Shown here piece after piece: positions 11,437 to 23,584 of a stretch of 64,000 bases of DNA. The notes under the pieces were generated by a model that was not told the DNA's origin, did no database searches, and was given only the letters and a program-made list of their open reading frames with translations. How positions within the stretch are numbered: the stretch's first letter is position 1; each line of letters begins with the position of its first letter. A program made the position numbers and the translations under genes. The stretch comes from Leptobrachium leishanense (lineage: Eukaryota; Chordata; Amphibia; Anura; Megophryidae): assembly GCA_009667805.1 (NCBI GenBank), contig CM019069.1, positions 57,963,422 through 58,027,421 on the forward strand, in the 5' to 3' direction.

Positions 11437-11800
11437 TTAACCTCCCTGGCAGTTTTCCTGAGTGTGGCTCAGGGTTAACTTTCATTGCCAAAAGCAGTAA
11501 CCCCGAGCCACACTCTGGCTGCATACATACCTGTACCTGCGCTCCATTGCGGACCTCCGCAATTGCAGCGTCCGACTTCCCTTCTCACGAGAAGGGAACC
11601 AGAACATCGCGATCGTCCGGAGGTGACAGTGAGGGAGCACAGGGACAGGTAATGTATCCAGCCCCGAGTGTGGCTCAGGGTTACCGCTTTCAGCAATGAA
11701 ATTAACCCCGGGCCACACGCTAAAACCGCTAGGGTGCCAAATAAAATTTTGCGATTCGGACATATAAAATATGTCAGAATCGTAATGCCAGGGAGGTTAA
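11437..11800. mobile_element. TTAA-flanked MITE, piggyBac-like (CCTCCCTGG family)
   Basis: It is bounded by TTAA at 11437-11440 and 11797-11800. The ends CCTCCCTGGC and GCCAGGGAGG are inverted. Inside, GAGTGTGGCTCAGGGTTA occurs in both orientations, giving a second nested inverted repeat. The same family occurs at 22390 and 33121. Confidence 0.87.
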
Positions 11801-11914
11801 TATGTTTTGTAGCAGGGTTTGTTTGGGATTTACAAAGACTTTTTCCAGCTGTCATATACTTTTCCCTAACCTTATATTTTTTGTACCTCCTATTTACTTT
11901 TCAATAGATAACTT

Positions 11915-11995
11915 ACATACATACATACACATATATATATATATATATATACATATAATACACACATACATATACACACATATGCACCCATATAC
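11915..11995. repeat. Compound TA / CATA microsatellite
   Basis: CATACATACA, then a TA run, then mixed ACATATAC and ACACATA repeats. Confidence 0.9.
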
Positions 11996-13331
11996 AGTAT
12001 ATTTACCACATTGTAGGCTAATTCTAAATTTGAAAAGCAGTTCTCCTAGCTGAAATCTATATGGACATTTGTACATGTGAGGAAAAAATTGATCATATTG
12101 AGTTATGGAATCAAAAACATGACATGAATTGTCTTCAAGAAATGTGGAATATGTGAGACATCATCTATTGCTTTAGCATGAACACACATCAAGCAACAGT
12201 GTGATTGTGACACTGTAATGAAGACGTCTCCTGGGCAGCTTCAGTCTGATCGAAGAAAACTAAATTCTTGGGTATACAATGATACTTTAAAACATATTTA
12301 TACAAAAGGTGGCAAGAAGTTGTTGAAATCAAGGGCACATTTTTAAATTCATGGCAGGTGAACAGGACTCAATAATATAAATATAGACAACACAAATTAT
12401 TGCGAGGATTTGTGAATTTACCAACTTTAAATACAAGCGCGGGGGGGTGCTTTTCGGGCACTTTGAAATATGTCACAATCGATATTCCAACAACTGATCA
12501 GCAACCGGACTAATTAAAGTATTCAGCTTGTAAAACACGACTGTCATGGAAGCTTCCATTAGTGTCGAAGCCAATAAAAAGATAATGGATTGTTCATTCA
12601 GTGATGCAATGCTTTAGAAAGACAGATTATTTCAGTGGGAGGAGGGAGAGATTCAAGAATAAAGACCCAATCGCATTTTCAAATGAGATTACAATTGAAT
12701 ACCTCGCACACATCTAAAGAATTAATTTCTGTTTAGGATGAGTTTTGAGGTTATTTTAATTTATATTGAATTGTAATATATGCCATATTGTGAATTTACC
12801 AGTGGGAATGCTTCAGAGTGGCGATGGCTGCAGATCTATGGTTCATGCTATTAAAATTTGTTGACTGTGATGCTGTTTTGATTTGGTAGATTCTGGTATT
12901 TAAATCACTGTGGTTGCTGAGAAATTGAAAGGAGGTATTGTTTTTCTGCCAGCCATAGGAGAGGAACTCCTCCTTCCCTATCAATGCACAAACCGCTTGC
13001 AAAATAACAAAAAAATGCTATCAAGAGAGGAGAAGATAAAAGTTATTGATGCATACAAAATGTTATCTCCTCAAAATAGAATTTTGTAGATATATATATT
13101 ATGAGATGTGCATGATGAGAAAACAGAAGCGGCATTAAAGTTTGGGAAGCCAGGCTGTTCCACAAAGCCTATAAAAAGACTTTAATAACCCAAGTTGATA
13201 TAAACCCCATGTTGATTTCTTTGGAAGGTCCAATATTTTACTGCAAAGGCAGATCCTAATTAAGATAATGTGCAACCTCCGCAAACGTAATTCTCGCAAA
13301 TTCTTAGATTAACATTTACACTGTTAGGCAT
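11996..13331. other. Intron, mostly single-copy in this window
   Basis: No recognised element. The part around 12460-12720 has balanced composition and no match to other parts of the window. It is a candidate for conserved intronic sequence, which cannot be judged without other genomes. Confidence 0.4.
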
Positions 13332-13628
13332 TAGGGATGAGCTGTTCGGTTCGATCTGTTCGGAGTTCGCATCGAACAATCGGCCGTTCGCCGAACTCCG
13401 AACATTTCTGCGTGTTTGGTTCAAGTTAACCCACAATGCACCACAATGGACCACAATGGACCACAATGCACTTTTCCACTGGCCTGAAGCTTGTAATTGG
13501 CTACAGCCTTTGACCTGACCACAGGTCAGGTGCAAGACAGGTGCAAAACTATGCCAATCACGGCTCAGAGTCCTGATTGGGCAAATTTTGCCCAATCATG
13601 GGCTCACAGAGCAAAGTCCCGCAGCACA

Positions 13629-13636
13629 CTATATAA
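13629..13636 (+). promoter_or_regulatory. Probable TATA box of the hAT transposase
   Basis: ACTATATAAGGCTTCACACAG lies between the subterminal repeats and the minisatellite, where a transposase promoter would be expected. Upstream, CCACAATGGACCACAATG repeats (13431-13473) could bind transposase. Both roles are inferred. Confidence 0.5.
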
Positions 13637-13688
13637 GGCTTCACACAGCCCCCAGCATGTGTTTTCTTAGGAGATTGTTCTGTTATTG

Positions 13689-13989
13689 TGTCTTCTCAGT
13701 GCCAGCAGCTATTGGGGGGGGGGTCTCACTTCTACAAGATATCTGGGAATTGTTGTAATCTGTGTGTTCTCACTGCCAGCAGCTATTTGGGGGGGTCTCA
13801 CTTCTACACGATATCTGGGAATTGCAATCTGTGTCTTGTCACTGCCACCCATCGGGGGTCTCACTGATTTATAGGAGGTTCCTGGGAATTGTAATTTGTG
13901 TTGTGACTGCCACCCATCAGGGGGTCTCACAGACCTGTAGCAGATATCTGGGAATTATAACCTGTGTCTTGTCACTGCCACCCATCAGG
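13689..13989 (+). repeat. 67-74-bp minisatellite inside the hAT element (5' block)
   Basis: About four units (starts near 13689, 13763, 13832, 13899, 13966), each with CACTGCC, a G-run before TCTCAC, and ATCTGGGAATT. The array continues at 15370 after the inserted LINE. It lies between the putative promoter and the transposase start. Confidence 0.9.
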
Positions 13990-15369
13990 TCACTGCTAAA
14001 AAACACGGCCACTATTCTATTCTCATCCTGCTTGACCTCTCGGCTGCTTTTGACACTGTTGACCACCCCCTCCTTCTACAGACCCTCAACTCTCTGGGTC
14101 TCGGTGACACTGCACTTGCTTGGATTGACTCCTATTTATCCAACAGGTCCTTCTGTGTGTCCTTTGCTGGTAACTCCTCCTCTTCATTGCCTCTATCTGT
14201 TGGTGTACCTCAAGGCTCTGTCCTTGGTCCTCTGCTCTTTTCCATCTACACCTCCTCCCTGGGCAAAATCATCAACAGCTTTGGCTTTAATTACCACCTC
14301 TACGCTGATGACACTCAGATCTACCTCTCTACCCCTGATCTCTCTCCCCCTGTCCTTTCCAAAGTCAGTGACTGTTTATCTGGCATCTCCTCCTGGATGG
14401 CCTCCCACCACCTAAAGATCAACATGTCAAAGACTGAGCTCCTACTTATTCCTCCCTCTAATGCTGCCCCACCTCCTGACTTCTCGATCACGGTGGAGGG
14501 TATCACCATCTCCCCATCAAACCAAGTTCGCTGTCTTGGAGTTACACTTGACTCTGCTCTTTCCTTCATCCCCCACATCAAGTCTCTTTCCTCCTCCTGC
14601 CGATACCAACTGCGTAATATTTACAGAATTCGGCCATTTCTTACCGCTGTCGCCACAAAACAACTCATACACGCCCTGGTAATCTCCCGACTCGACTATT
14701 GCAATAATCTCTTATCTGGCCTCCCTCTGTCCCACCTCTCCCCCCTACAATCCATCCTGAACGCCTCCGCCAGGCTAATTCACCTCACCCGCCGCTCTGT
14801 CTCTGCCGCTCCCCTCTGCGAGTCCCTTCACTGGCTCCCCATCCACTGCAGAATTAAGTTCAAAATCCTTATCCTTACCTACAAAAGCCTCACTAACTCA
14901 GCTCCCCACTACCTGTCCTCACTAATCACCAAATACACCCCAGCCCGCTCCCTAAGGTCAAACAGTGACCTGCGCCTAGCTTCTCCCCGCATCACCTCTT
15001 CCCATGATAGACTGCAGGATTTCTCACGCGCAGCCCCCACTCTCTGGAACGCTCTCCCTCGTACTGTCAGACTTTCCCCTAACTTCTCTTCCTTCAAACG
15101 CTCCCTGAAAACATTCCTATTTAGGGAAGCCTACCACCCAACTCACTGACGCAACCATCAATCACTCTCACCTTACAGTCCTCTCCTCCTGTTTCCAACC
15201 CCAACCCTCCCAGATTGTGAGTTCCTACGGGAATAGGGCCCTCATCTCCTCCTGTACTGTTTGTCAAATGTTGTTCAATGTATTGTAACCCTGTCTATAC
15301 TGTGCTTATTGTACAGCGCTGCGGAATATGCTGGCGCTTTATAAATAAATAATAATAATAATAATAATA
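13990..15369 (+). mobile_element. LINE-2-type retrotransposon, 5' truncated, inserted in the hAT
   Basis: Inserted into a minisatellite unit between two copies of ATCAGG (13984-13989 and 15370-15375), which form the likely target duplication. It carries the C-terminal reverse transcriptase and a 3' UTR ending GCGCTGCGGAATATGCTGG, then AAATAAATAATAATAATA. A second copy of the same subfamily is at 28137-28812. Confidence 0.9.
13992..15149 (+). pseudogene. LINE-2 reverse transcriptase, C-terminal part
   Basis: One uninterrupted frame of about 385 codons ends at TGA 15149. Reverse transcriptase motifs appear in order: [12 protein letters not shown] with the first catalytic aspartate, [16 protein letters not shown], and [10 protein letters not shown] with the catalytic YADD. 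The region after the thumb has [31 protein letters not shown] and [13 protein letters not shown], typical of LINE-2 and related clades. The endonuclease and the N-terminal part of the polymerase are missing through 5' truncation. Such enzymes prime reverse transcription at a nicked target (established knowledge). The open frame suggests a fairly young insertion, younger than the host transposase gene, which has stops. Confidence 0.92.
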
Positions 15370-15545
15370 ATCAGGGGGTCTCACTGATTTATAGGTGGTT
15401 TCTGGGAATTTTAATCTGTGTCTGGTCACTGGCTGCCAGCTATCAGGGTGTCTCACTGAGTTACGCCAGAGTTCTGGAAATCTTCAATCTAGATAACACA
15501 GTTGAATCAGAGTTCTGCATATCTTTAATCTATATATCACTCACC
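15370..15545 (+). repeat. Internal minisatellite of the hAT, 3' block
   Basis: TCAGGGGGTCTCACTGATTT, then further degenerate units with TCTGGGAATT, continuing the array cut by the LINE. It runs up to the transposase start codon context CACTCACCATG. Confidence 0.8.
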
Positions 15546-18500
15546 ATGTCAGAAAGACCAAAAAGGACCAAAAAGGACAGGCAGATGCTCCCAGACACAG
15601 ATAAGAGGGCAAGCAGCCTCTGTGTCGGGAGGCTGTGCCCTGGTCGTCGTGGACGTTGTGCATCCTCTGCAGGGGCACGCTTGTCCTTTCTAACTGCTGC
15701 TGGCTGTCTTAAGCAGCAGCAACATACAGAGGATTTGGTGGATTGGCTAACCAGGCCAACCTCATCCTCCGAGTCGTCTGCCAGCCAGGCTTGTAGTAGT
15801 TTACAGTCCACCTCAGCTGCCAAAGCTTCTAATGCAGCCTCCATGTCCACAGCTACTCCTGCCGTAGCCTCACTATCACACACGGAGGAGTCAGCTGAAT
15901 TGTTTGACTACAATGACAGTGGCATGCTGCTTGAGGATGTGCAGCAACTACAGTGCTCTGATTCAAACTTTGAGGTTGAGGAAGGGAGTATAATCAACCT
16001 AGAGGAAGGGGAAGCCAGTGACACACAAATAACTGGCACTCATGTTGCCCCAGCAGCTGCAGCATATTGCCAAGTTGGCTCCAGTGATGAGGAGATAGGG
16101 GGTGATGATGATGATGATTAGGTCACTGACTCCACCTGGGTGCCTGATCGAACAGAGGAGTCAAGGGAGGAGGCACAACAAGAACGAGGCAGAACGTCCT
16201 CTATGACCAACCGTAGCCAGTCCAAGGCATCAGGAGTCACAGCTGCTCAGGTGCAGAGCGCTGTTGTCTCAAAGCACATGTACAGGAAGTCTGCTGTCTG
16301 GGAGTTCTTTAAGAAATGTGCAGCAGACCGCACCGTTGCCATTTGTAATCTATGTCTGATGAGGATCAAGCGTGGGAAAGACATCCCACGCTTGGGAACC
16401 ACGTGCTTGAGGCGACATATGACCACCTGCCACGCATCCCGTTGGCACAACACTTTGCATAGGTCCTCCTCCTCCTCATCTGTCTCTACCCCCGCTATAT
16501 GTCCTGCCATCTCATTGCCTACAACCTCCACTGACAGGGATGATGCTACAGTAATCGGTGTACCAGGTCCTTCCTCAGAATGTCATAGCATCCCATCAGC
16601 TGAAGATTTACGCAGTCAGATTACGTTGCCCCAGCTGCTACAGCGTAAAAAAAAATATAGTCCCAACCATCCCCAAGCACAGCATCTACATGCCAGCTTA
16701 GCAAAATTACTTTCATTACAGCGGCTGCCTTTCCAGCTGGTGGACTCTACTTCCTTCCGTGAATTTGCCGAATGTGCTGTACCACAGTGGCAGGTTCCAA
16801 AATGCCATTTATTTTCACGGAAGGCAATTCCAGCACTATACCAGCACGTGGAAGACAATGTTATGGAGTCATTGGGAAAGGCAATCAGCAGCAAGGTGCA
16901 CATGACTTTAGACACATGGTCCAGCAAGCATGGACAGGGCCGTAACATTTCCTTCATGGCACACTGGGTAACTCTGATTGCAGCTGGGAGAGATCCAGGA
17001 CGGGGCTCTGTGCTGGAGCTTGTTCATCCACCACGCCTCCAGAAAGCTGCTTGTATAAGGTCTGTCTCCTCCACCACCTATTCCTCCTCCTCCTCCTCTT
17101 TCTCTGTCTCTGGCGAAGTGGCAGTTAAACCGACGCGTGACAAGGGCTATGCAATAGCTCAAGCAAAAAGATGCCATACTGTGCTTGAGCTGGTTTGTTT
17201 ATCGGGACAGGAGCCACACCGGGCCAGCATTTCTGTCAGCCCTACAGGGGCAGGTGCAGAGATGGTTAACACCACGCCAGCTTCAGCTGGGAATGGTCAT
17301 CTGTGATAATGGCAGCAACCTTCTCTCCGCCCTATGCCTGGGTAAGTTGACGCATGTACCATGACTAGCACACGTCCTAAATCTGGTGGTACAGCGATTC
17401 CTAACCAGGTATCCAGGGCTGGCAGAGCTTCTCAGCCAGGCCAGAAAAGTCTGCAGCCACTTCAGATGGTCATTCCCAGCAAGTGTTCACCTGGCAGAAA
17501 TTCAAAGAGAATTCCACCTTCCCACAAACTGTCTGATCTGTGACATCCCCACCAGGTGGAACTCGACATTTGCAATGCTGCAGTGTCTGCACAAGCAGCA
17601 GAGGGCCATCAATGAGTACCTGTGTGAGTATGGCACAAGGACAGGTTCAGGTCAACTTGTTTCCCCCCTTCAGTGGCTATGATCAAGGATGCATGCACTG
17701 TACTGTCACCATTTGAGAAGGCAACAAGGATGGTGAGCAGGGACAGTGCCTGCATCAGTGACAATTCCGTTAGTGTTCCTGCTGGAGTGCACTCTGCGGG
17801 GAATTATAGATATGGCACTAGAGGCAGAGCAGCAGGTGGAAGAGGAGGCCTTCCCTGGCTCTCAAGGCCCCAGTCTTTATGCAGACAGCATTCCTGCGGG
17901 TACGCAGATCAGACAGGAGGAAGAGGAGGAGGAGGAATATTTAAGTAGTGGGGGCATTGAAGGTGGGGATTCCTCAAGGGAGGGATTTGTGTGCCCAGAA
18001 ACCCATGGACTAGTACTTGGCTGGGAGGAGGAAGTGCATGATGGGGTCATTCTCATTGACCAGGAAGACTCGGAAGCTAATGCCACCTCCAACCTATGCT
18101 GCATGGGCTCCCTTATATTGCAAAGCCTGGTAAAGGACCCCAGGATTCATGCTGTCAAGGAGAGGGATCATTACTGGTTGGCAAGCCTTCTTGATCCACG
18201 ATACAAGGATAAAGTTGCAGAGCTCATCCTGTGATGACACCGGTGCTTCTGAGGCTGTGGATGATCAGAGGAAGAGCAGTGAAGGCCGGTGCCGCTTGAC
18301 TGATGCCTTTTTAATTTTTTTAGTCCACAACGCCCAGGGACGTCAAACGTAGGCACCCATTGTCAGTGTCTTCACCATATAGTGCAGGACTACCTAGGGG
18401 CAAGGGCAGACCTGGATACCTTTCCAGCAGATGATCCACTGGCTTACTGGGTGTTGAGATTGGATCACTGGCCAGAACTTAGCCAATATGCTATGCAGCT

Positions 18501-18678
18501 ACTAGGTTGCCCTTTATCCAGCGTGCTTTCTGAAGGGACGTTCAATGCCGCTGGATGTTGCATCACAGACAAAAGAGTGTGTCTGTCCACCGACTCTGTA
18601 GACCGGCTGACATTTATAAAAATGAATCAGTCCTGGATCAGCAGCTATCAATCCCCTGATGCTGACGTAACTGAATAG
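15546..18678 (+). pseudogene. hAT transposase with BED zinc finger, broken
   Basis: The frame from 15546 (CACCATGTCAG) runs to a TAG at 16119, then continues in the same frame from 16122 to 17306, so one nonsense change separates them. The BED finger lies near 16290-16430: WEFF, CNLC and HMTTCH supply the zinc ligands. From about 17260 the family continues in another frame (DNGSNLLSAL, then HVLNLVVQRFL and RWNSTFAMLQCL), showing a frameshift. Further pieces lie at 17673-18234 (WLASLLDPRYK) and 18382-18678 (the hAT dimerisation region, LGCPLSSVLSEGTFNAAG). Such proteins cut and paste DNA between short inverted ends. Some were domesticated as ZBED genes, but the stop and frameshifts argue against that here. 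Confidence 0.85.
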
Positions 18679-19877
18679 ATCAGGGATCTCTTCTGCATTA
18701 CCAAAACCTCCACCCCTGCACTCTTCCACAATACCTCAGAGGGGTTACGTTGTGAAGGCACTAGCTGGCACCAAACGCCTAATATTTGGGTGCACTGCCA
18801 CTGACACCTATACCAGATTCATATTTTAATATTGGACCGCAGGGTCCAACCCTGCACTCTTCCACAATACCACAGAGGGGTTACAGTGTTGCCGACACTA
18901 AAGACCCAATTTTAAAGCACCTATTGTTACTTTCATCCAAAGCCTGCATATGTTTCACCATAATTTAGCCAAAAAAATCACTAAACTTGTTCTGCGTTTC
19001 CTAAAATGTCTCCTCTTTTCATACAGGCTGCCGCCCCAAGCAGTTGTTTATGAATAGATTAAAGGAAAACCATTTACCGTCATTTGAAATGTCATTTTTT
19101 GTTTTTAAATGTTTCTATACATCCTACAAATCACAGGCAGGTTATGGGGACTTCCTAGGCACGATATTTGAAGGAATTTTTGTTTTTTATTCTTAACCTT
19201 TATTACATGGAAATGTCACTGTTCCTTTAAAAACGTTTTTGTTTTTTTAACTTTTTGTCCTTGTTTCCTGTCCCCCAGGGCACTACCCGGACCCCCATAC
19301 ACCTAAAAATCGAACTTTCGAGTCCCATTGACTTGCATTGAGTTTGGCTCGTGTTCGAGTTCGAACTCGAACTTTTGAAATTGTTCGAGTTCGAAGTCGA
19401 ACCGAACACGGGGGTGTTCGGCTCATCACTAGGCGTAACTCGCAAGTCTGTAAATAATTTTTTTTATGATCAATAACGTGCAAGTCCATACATATTTGAC
19501 AGTTATATTACCAATGCGCACCTGCCTACTTTAATATGATTTTACAACTCCCTACTTCAAAATTCCAGTGTTCTATTCACAACCCGCAAGATCATATTGT
19601 AATATCTCTACTGTTACAGTAAAAATGTATCCGGGACATACGATAAAAAATCCGGACTGTACAGTAAAACACGCAGTTACAGGACTCATGACTCATGCAA
19701 GGGATTGACAGTAAAAAGACGCGCATGTCCAGAATTTATAGTAAGCCACACATTTGCGGGTCTTACAATAAAGTTTGCAAGATTTCACATTACAAAGCAG
19801 ATTTCCGGGTTTCATTTTAAAATGTGCAAATTTGTGATTTACAGCAAGACAGTGAGACATGAGAAAAGCATCCGTGC

Positions 19878-20522
19878 TAGAGGTGTGTATGCCAAAAAAA
19901 TTGACGAAAATAAGTTTAGTCCGAAACAGAATTCGTTCACATTTTAAACATTCACCGAGAGACTCTGATATTTTGAACGTTCACCCTGAGATTCTGTGTG
20001 AATGTTCAGAATCACAGGGTCTCAAGGTGAAAGTTTAGAAGCTCAGGGTGAATGTTTATATTGACCCAGAGACCCTGAACATACACCCAGAGACCCTGAA
20101 TATAACACCCAGAGACCCTGAGATTTTGGGTGAATGTTCAGGATCTCAGGGTCTCCGACATTCACCCCGAGACTTTTTCACCGCACTTTGGCAGCAGCGA
20201 AATTATCCCATAGGAATCATTCATTCATTTGTTCTCTATGTACAAATCGCCAAAGTGTGTCAAACTGCATTATACTCCACTGTCAATTGGCCTATGGTGC
20301 TGAATTTATTGGATTCAGCACCACAGACCGGGAAATACAGTGCAGTACGTCACTTCGGTGGCAGCGAAGTTGCCCCATAGAGAACCACTGAAATTACTGA
20401 TTCCTATGTAAAAATCGCCGAAGTGCACTGTATTTCGCTGTTAATTGGCCTGTGGTGCTGAATCCAATCGTTTTAACGGAATTTTGGACGAATTGCGATT
20501 CATTGCGAAACGCACACCTCTA
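19878..20522. mobile_element. Non-autonomous hAT-like element
   Basis: The ends TAGAGGTGTGTATG and GAAACGCACACCTCTA are inverted, flanked by ATCCGTGC (19870-19877) and ATCCGGCA (20523-20530), six of eight matching. The interior at 19970-20180 is a local repeat of ACCCAGAGACCCTGA and its complement. Confidence 0.72.
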
Positions 20523-20876
20523 ATCCGGCACACGTATTTACACTGTTATTTTTGGGCTTTTTACTAAACCAGGACATTCTTCGAAATTCGCTGCAGGCTG
20601 AAATTTTTTCAACCGAATCAGTAGATTTAAAAAAAATATATATATATATCAGCCGGTATTTTTTTTACCAAAAAGTCAGCCAATAGGATTAAATCAATCT
20701 CATTGTGTATGTTACATTGTACCATTTGTCTATACACAATGATGAGCTGTGCATTATAGGAAAATAAAACCTCTGAGGGCTTTTAGAAATCTCATAAAGC
20801 ACAATATTGAATTTCTACAATATAATTTTGTTTTAACCCACAATCTATTGTAGTGTTTGTATTATATATATATATG

Positions 20877-21269
20877 GTGGTCCGTAGAGAAAAACATTAT
20901 GCAGATTTTTTTTATTATTTGTACATGAGTGTGTTTATATACTGTATATATTTGTGCCTGCAGAAATGTTCATATAGTGACTGGTGAGATGAGTGCAAAA
21001 CTCCCTCTTGCTTAAATATGTGATGAGAAAATATAAAATGTGATATTTATATGTATGTGTGATTATATATATATATAAATAATCACACATACATATAAAT
21101 ATCACATTTTATATTTTCTCATCACATATTTAAGCAAGAGGGAGTTTTGCACTCATCTCACCAGTCACTATATGAACATTTCTGCAGGCACAAATATATA
21201 CAGTATATAAACACACTCATGTACAAATAATAAAAAAAAATCTGCATAATGTATTTCTCTACGGACCAC
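20877..21269. repeat. 393-bp near-perfect palindrome
   Basis: The left arm from GTGGTCCGTAGAGA at 20877 is repeated inverted down to TCTCTACGGACCAC ending 21269. The centre is at about 21073 in a TA-rich stretch. Arms of about 196 bp differ by one base in a T-run and a few substitutions. No matching short target duplication was seen beside it. Confidence 0.93.
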
Positions 21270-21794
21270 AGGACATGTATTCATGATCTGTGGTCCCCGC
21301 TTCACTGCTCCACTTATGGCTGCAGCCGTCAATGAATTCTCCGGAGATGAATCATTCGTCACTATAAATGGATAGGTCTATTCCATCTAGTGCCATTAAA
21401 TCTATATCTCATATTTATGTATCTCTCATACCTATGTGCGGTTCATAAAGTGTGCACAGGTTTACCATGACCTATCCATCTCGTTTGTTGTATATTAATG
21501 TTACAGCATTTCAGTTGCGAAGCTTTATATTCCGGGAGCACTGAACTGATAGGTCTTCAAAAGTAAGAAAGGTCTGAAAAGCAGAAATATCTGAACTTTA
21601 TGGAGTTTTAGTAAAAATAAATAATATTATATAAATATATATTATACAGAACGACCAGCAAAGGTTGAGCACTCCGTACGCAATAGAATAAACGTAATGC
21701 CTCATCACTAATCCATTTCATGCATACTACATTGGGATGCACTCCAGAACTTTATAAAAAAAAAAATTAAATATACATTTAAAAACAACATTTC

Positions 21795-21845
21795 AAACCC
21801 TTGAAAAAGGCTCTCAGAGGCTGAAATGGCTTAAATGAATAAACT
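21795..21845 (+). repeat. Penelope-type 3' end motif
   Basis: CCTTGAAAAAGGCTCTCAGA followed by GGCTGAAATGGC and AATAAACTC resembles the 3' hairpin of Penelope-like elements, a decayed relative of the hammerhead layout. Confidence 0.45.
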
Positions 21846-21904
21846 CAATTTTTTTAATGCAGATTTAATAAATTTGTTTTTTTTAAGAAGTTACAGTTGC
21901 AAGT

Positions 21905-22085
21905 ATTTATACAGCAGCAACAGATTCCGTAGCGCTTTACAATGGGGAAGAACTAACAGGTGAGATAATAATAAAAGAAAAGGAATAGACGGCCCTGCCC
22001 GTAGGACAATTGTCCTAATACAGCACTTTGTACAAGTTCTCAGCCAGACATCCCATGAGCTTACAATTTTAAGGGACTAAGGCAA
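21905..22085 (-). mobile_element. LINE-2-type 3' UTR remnant
   Basis: Read on the minus strand, it shows the tail of a LINE-2 copy: TTGTAAGCTCATGGGATG, AGGACAATTGTCCTACGGGC and the end GTAAAGCGCTACGGAATC. No coding part remains. Confidence 0.7.
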
Positions 22086-22389
22086 GTGACAAAAAAGGGA
22101 GCAGGGAGAGTGTGGAGATAATTACCATATAGCAGACACTGCATGATGATAGACCAAGAACTTGGGCATGATAAGGTTAAACCAAGAGAGAAGTGAAGAA
22201 GCTGAGAAAAGCCTATATAATTAGGATAGGGCCAGGGAGGGTGGGGCGGGCGGGACAGCAGAGGGGAGGATGGAAGTAAAGTGTGGCTGTGGGTGAGAAA
22301 CCGAGTTTAGAGAGAAGGCCATTGCACGCAAAGAATTTACAACAGGGAGAAGCAGAAGAAGTCATCGAGAGAATCCTAATGGAGGTTTC

Positions 22390-22770
22390 TTAACCTCCCT
22401 GATGGTCCGATTTTGACATATTTTATATGTCAAAGTTGGTGCAGTATTCCCGAGTGTGGTTCGGTGTTAAATTTCAATGCTGAAAACAGTACCCCGAGCC
22501 ACACACGGGCAGATACATATCTGTACCTGAGTTCCTTCGATGTCCTCCCGCAGTCACCTCCATCTGATCGCGGCGTCCTGCTTCCCTTCTTCCCGCGAGA
22601 AGGGAACCAGGATGTCGTGATCGGATGGAGGTGAATGTGATTGCAGGAGGCCATCAAGGGAACGCAGGTACAGATATGTATCAGTCTGAGCGTGGCTCGG
22701 GGTTACCGTTTTCAGCATTAAAATTTAACCCCAAGCCACACTCGCGAATACCACCAGGGAGCATAATTAA
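22390..22770. mobile_element. TTAA-flanked MITE, piggyBac-like (CCTCCCTGG family)
   Basis: The left end TTAACCTCCCTGATGG is clear. The right end CCACCAGGGAG is followed by GCATAATTAA, so that end has decayed. Internal GAGTGTGGTTCGG and CCGAGCCACAC repeats match the copies at 11437 and 33121. Confidence 0.8.
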
Positions 22771-22772
22771 TG

Positions 22773-22845
<73 letters not shown>

Positions 22846-22850
22846 TATAC
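22771..22850. repeat. TA microsatellite with CA tail
   Basis: A TA run of about 65 bases followed by CACACACACA. Confidence 0.95.
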
Positions 22851-22936
22851 ATAAAGACAATTATTATTTTTACTGTATAAACACCGTTATACCTTCTCTA
22901 CAATATTTCACTGGACAATTTCTGATCTGTAACTAC

Positions 22937-23576
22937 TAGGGATGCACTGATGCCTATACCGGAATTTGCACGAGTACTTGTGCAAATGCCCATGATACCG
23001 GAAGCCAGCACTGGGCTGGCTTGTCAGGTAGTATCCGAGGGGCTGGGGCAACTGGCAGAATGCACTTACAGCATTCTGGCAGGCTCCTCTGCCTGGCCGC
23101 TTTCCAGTGAGTGGCCGCCGGCATGTGAAGGTTGTAATGTGGCTCTAGGGCCTCCACCCACACGGTCTCAAGATCTTGAGACAGCGCTGCTCCAGCAGAG
23201 CCGCGTTCCAACCTGCCCAGCCAGTCGCTAGAATGCGGTCAACCAGACCATTCTGCATGTGCATACTGCCAGCCGCCCCATTGTCTGTGTCTGAGGTCTG
23301 GGATGTGTATACATGTATCTGAGGTCGTGTATTTCAGAGGTCTGGGGTGTGTGTAGTCCAGGTGTGTGAAGGCTGGGCAGTGGGTAAATAGGGTGTCTGG
23401 CCATACATTTCAATATTAACATAAATTGGACCAGCTTTCAGCAAAATCCTAAATTATTTATTGGAAAGCGGTCACAACATTAAATAAAAGTATCGGTAAT
23501 TGGAACCGATGAGTATCTGAAAAAAGGTATTGGTACTTGTAATCCATTTCATAAAAATGGTATCGGTGCAGCCCTA
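22937..23576. mobile_element. 640-bp non-autonomous hAT with perfect 8-bp target duplication
   Basis: The ends TAGGGATGCACTGATGCC and GGTATCGGTGCAGCCCTA are inverted. GTAACTAC flanks both sides (22929-22936 and 23577-23584). The interior has no credible transposase frame. Confidence 0.9.
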
Positions 23577-23584
23577 GTAACTAC

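Larger units (their letters stand above)
13332..19431 (+). mobile_element. BED-finger hAT transposon, full length but decayed
   Basis: A 6.1-kb element with inverted ends TAGGGATGAGC and GCTCATCACTA. Subterminal GTTCGGTTCGA and TCGAACCGAAC motifs are found inside both ends. It includes a promoter-like region, an internal minisatellite (interrupted by a LINE-2 copy) and a transposase gene broken by a stop and frameshifts. The flanks TTAGGCAT and CTAGGCGT are a possible but imperfect target duplication. Without the LINE the element would be about 4.7 kb, within the range of autonomous hAT elements. Confidence 0.85.

Noticed and set aside
15546..18678. Domesticated ZBED host gene
   Set aside because: The coding region lies inside transposon ends, is intronless, and has a nonsense codon and frameshifts, so it is a decayed transposase.
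20048..20380. 110-codon plus-strand frame
   Set aside because: It is made of the internal CACCCAGAGACCCTGA repeat of a non-autonomous hAT element.
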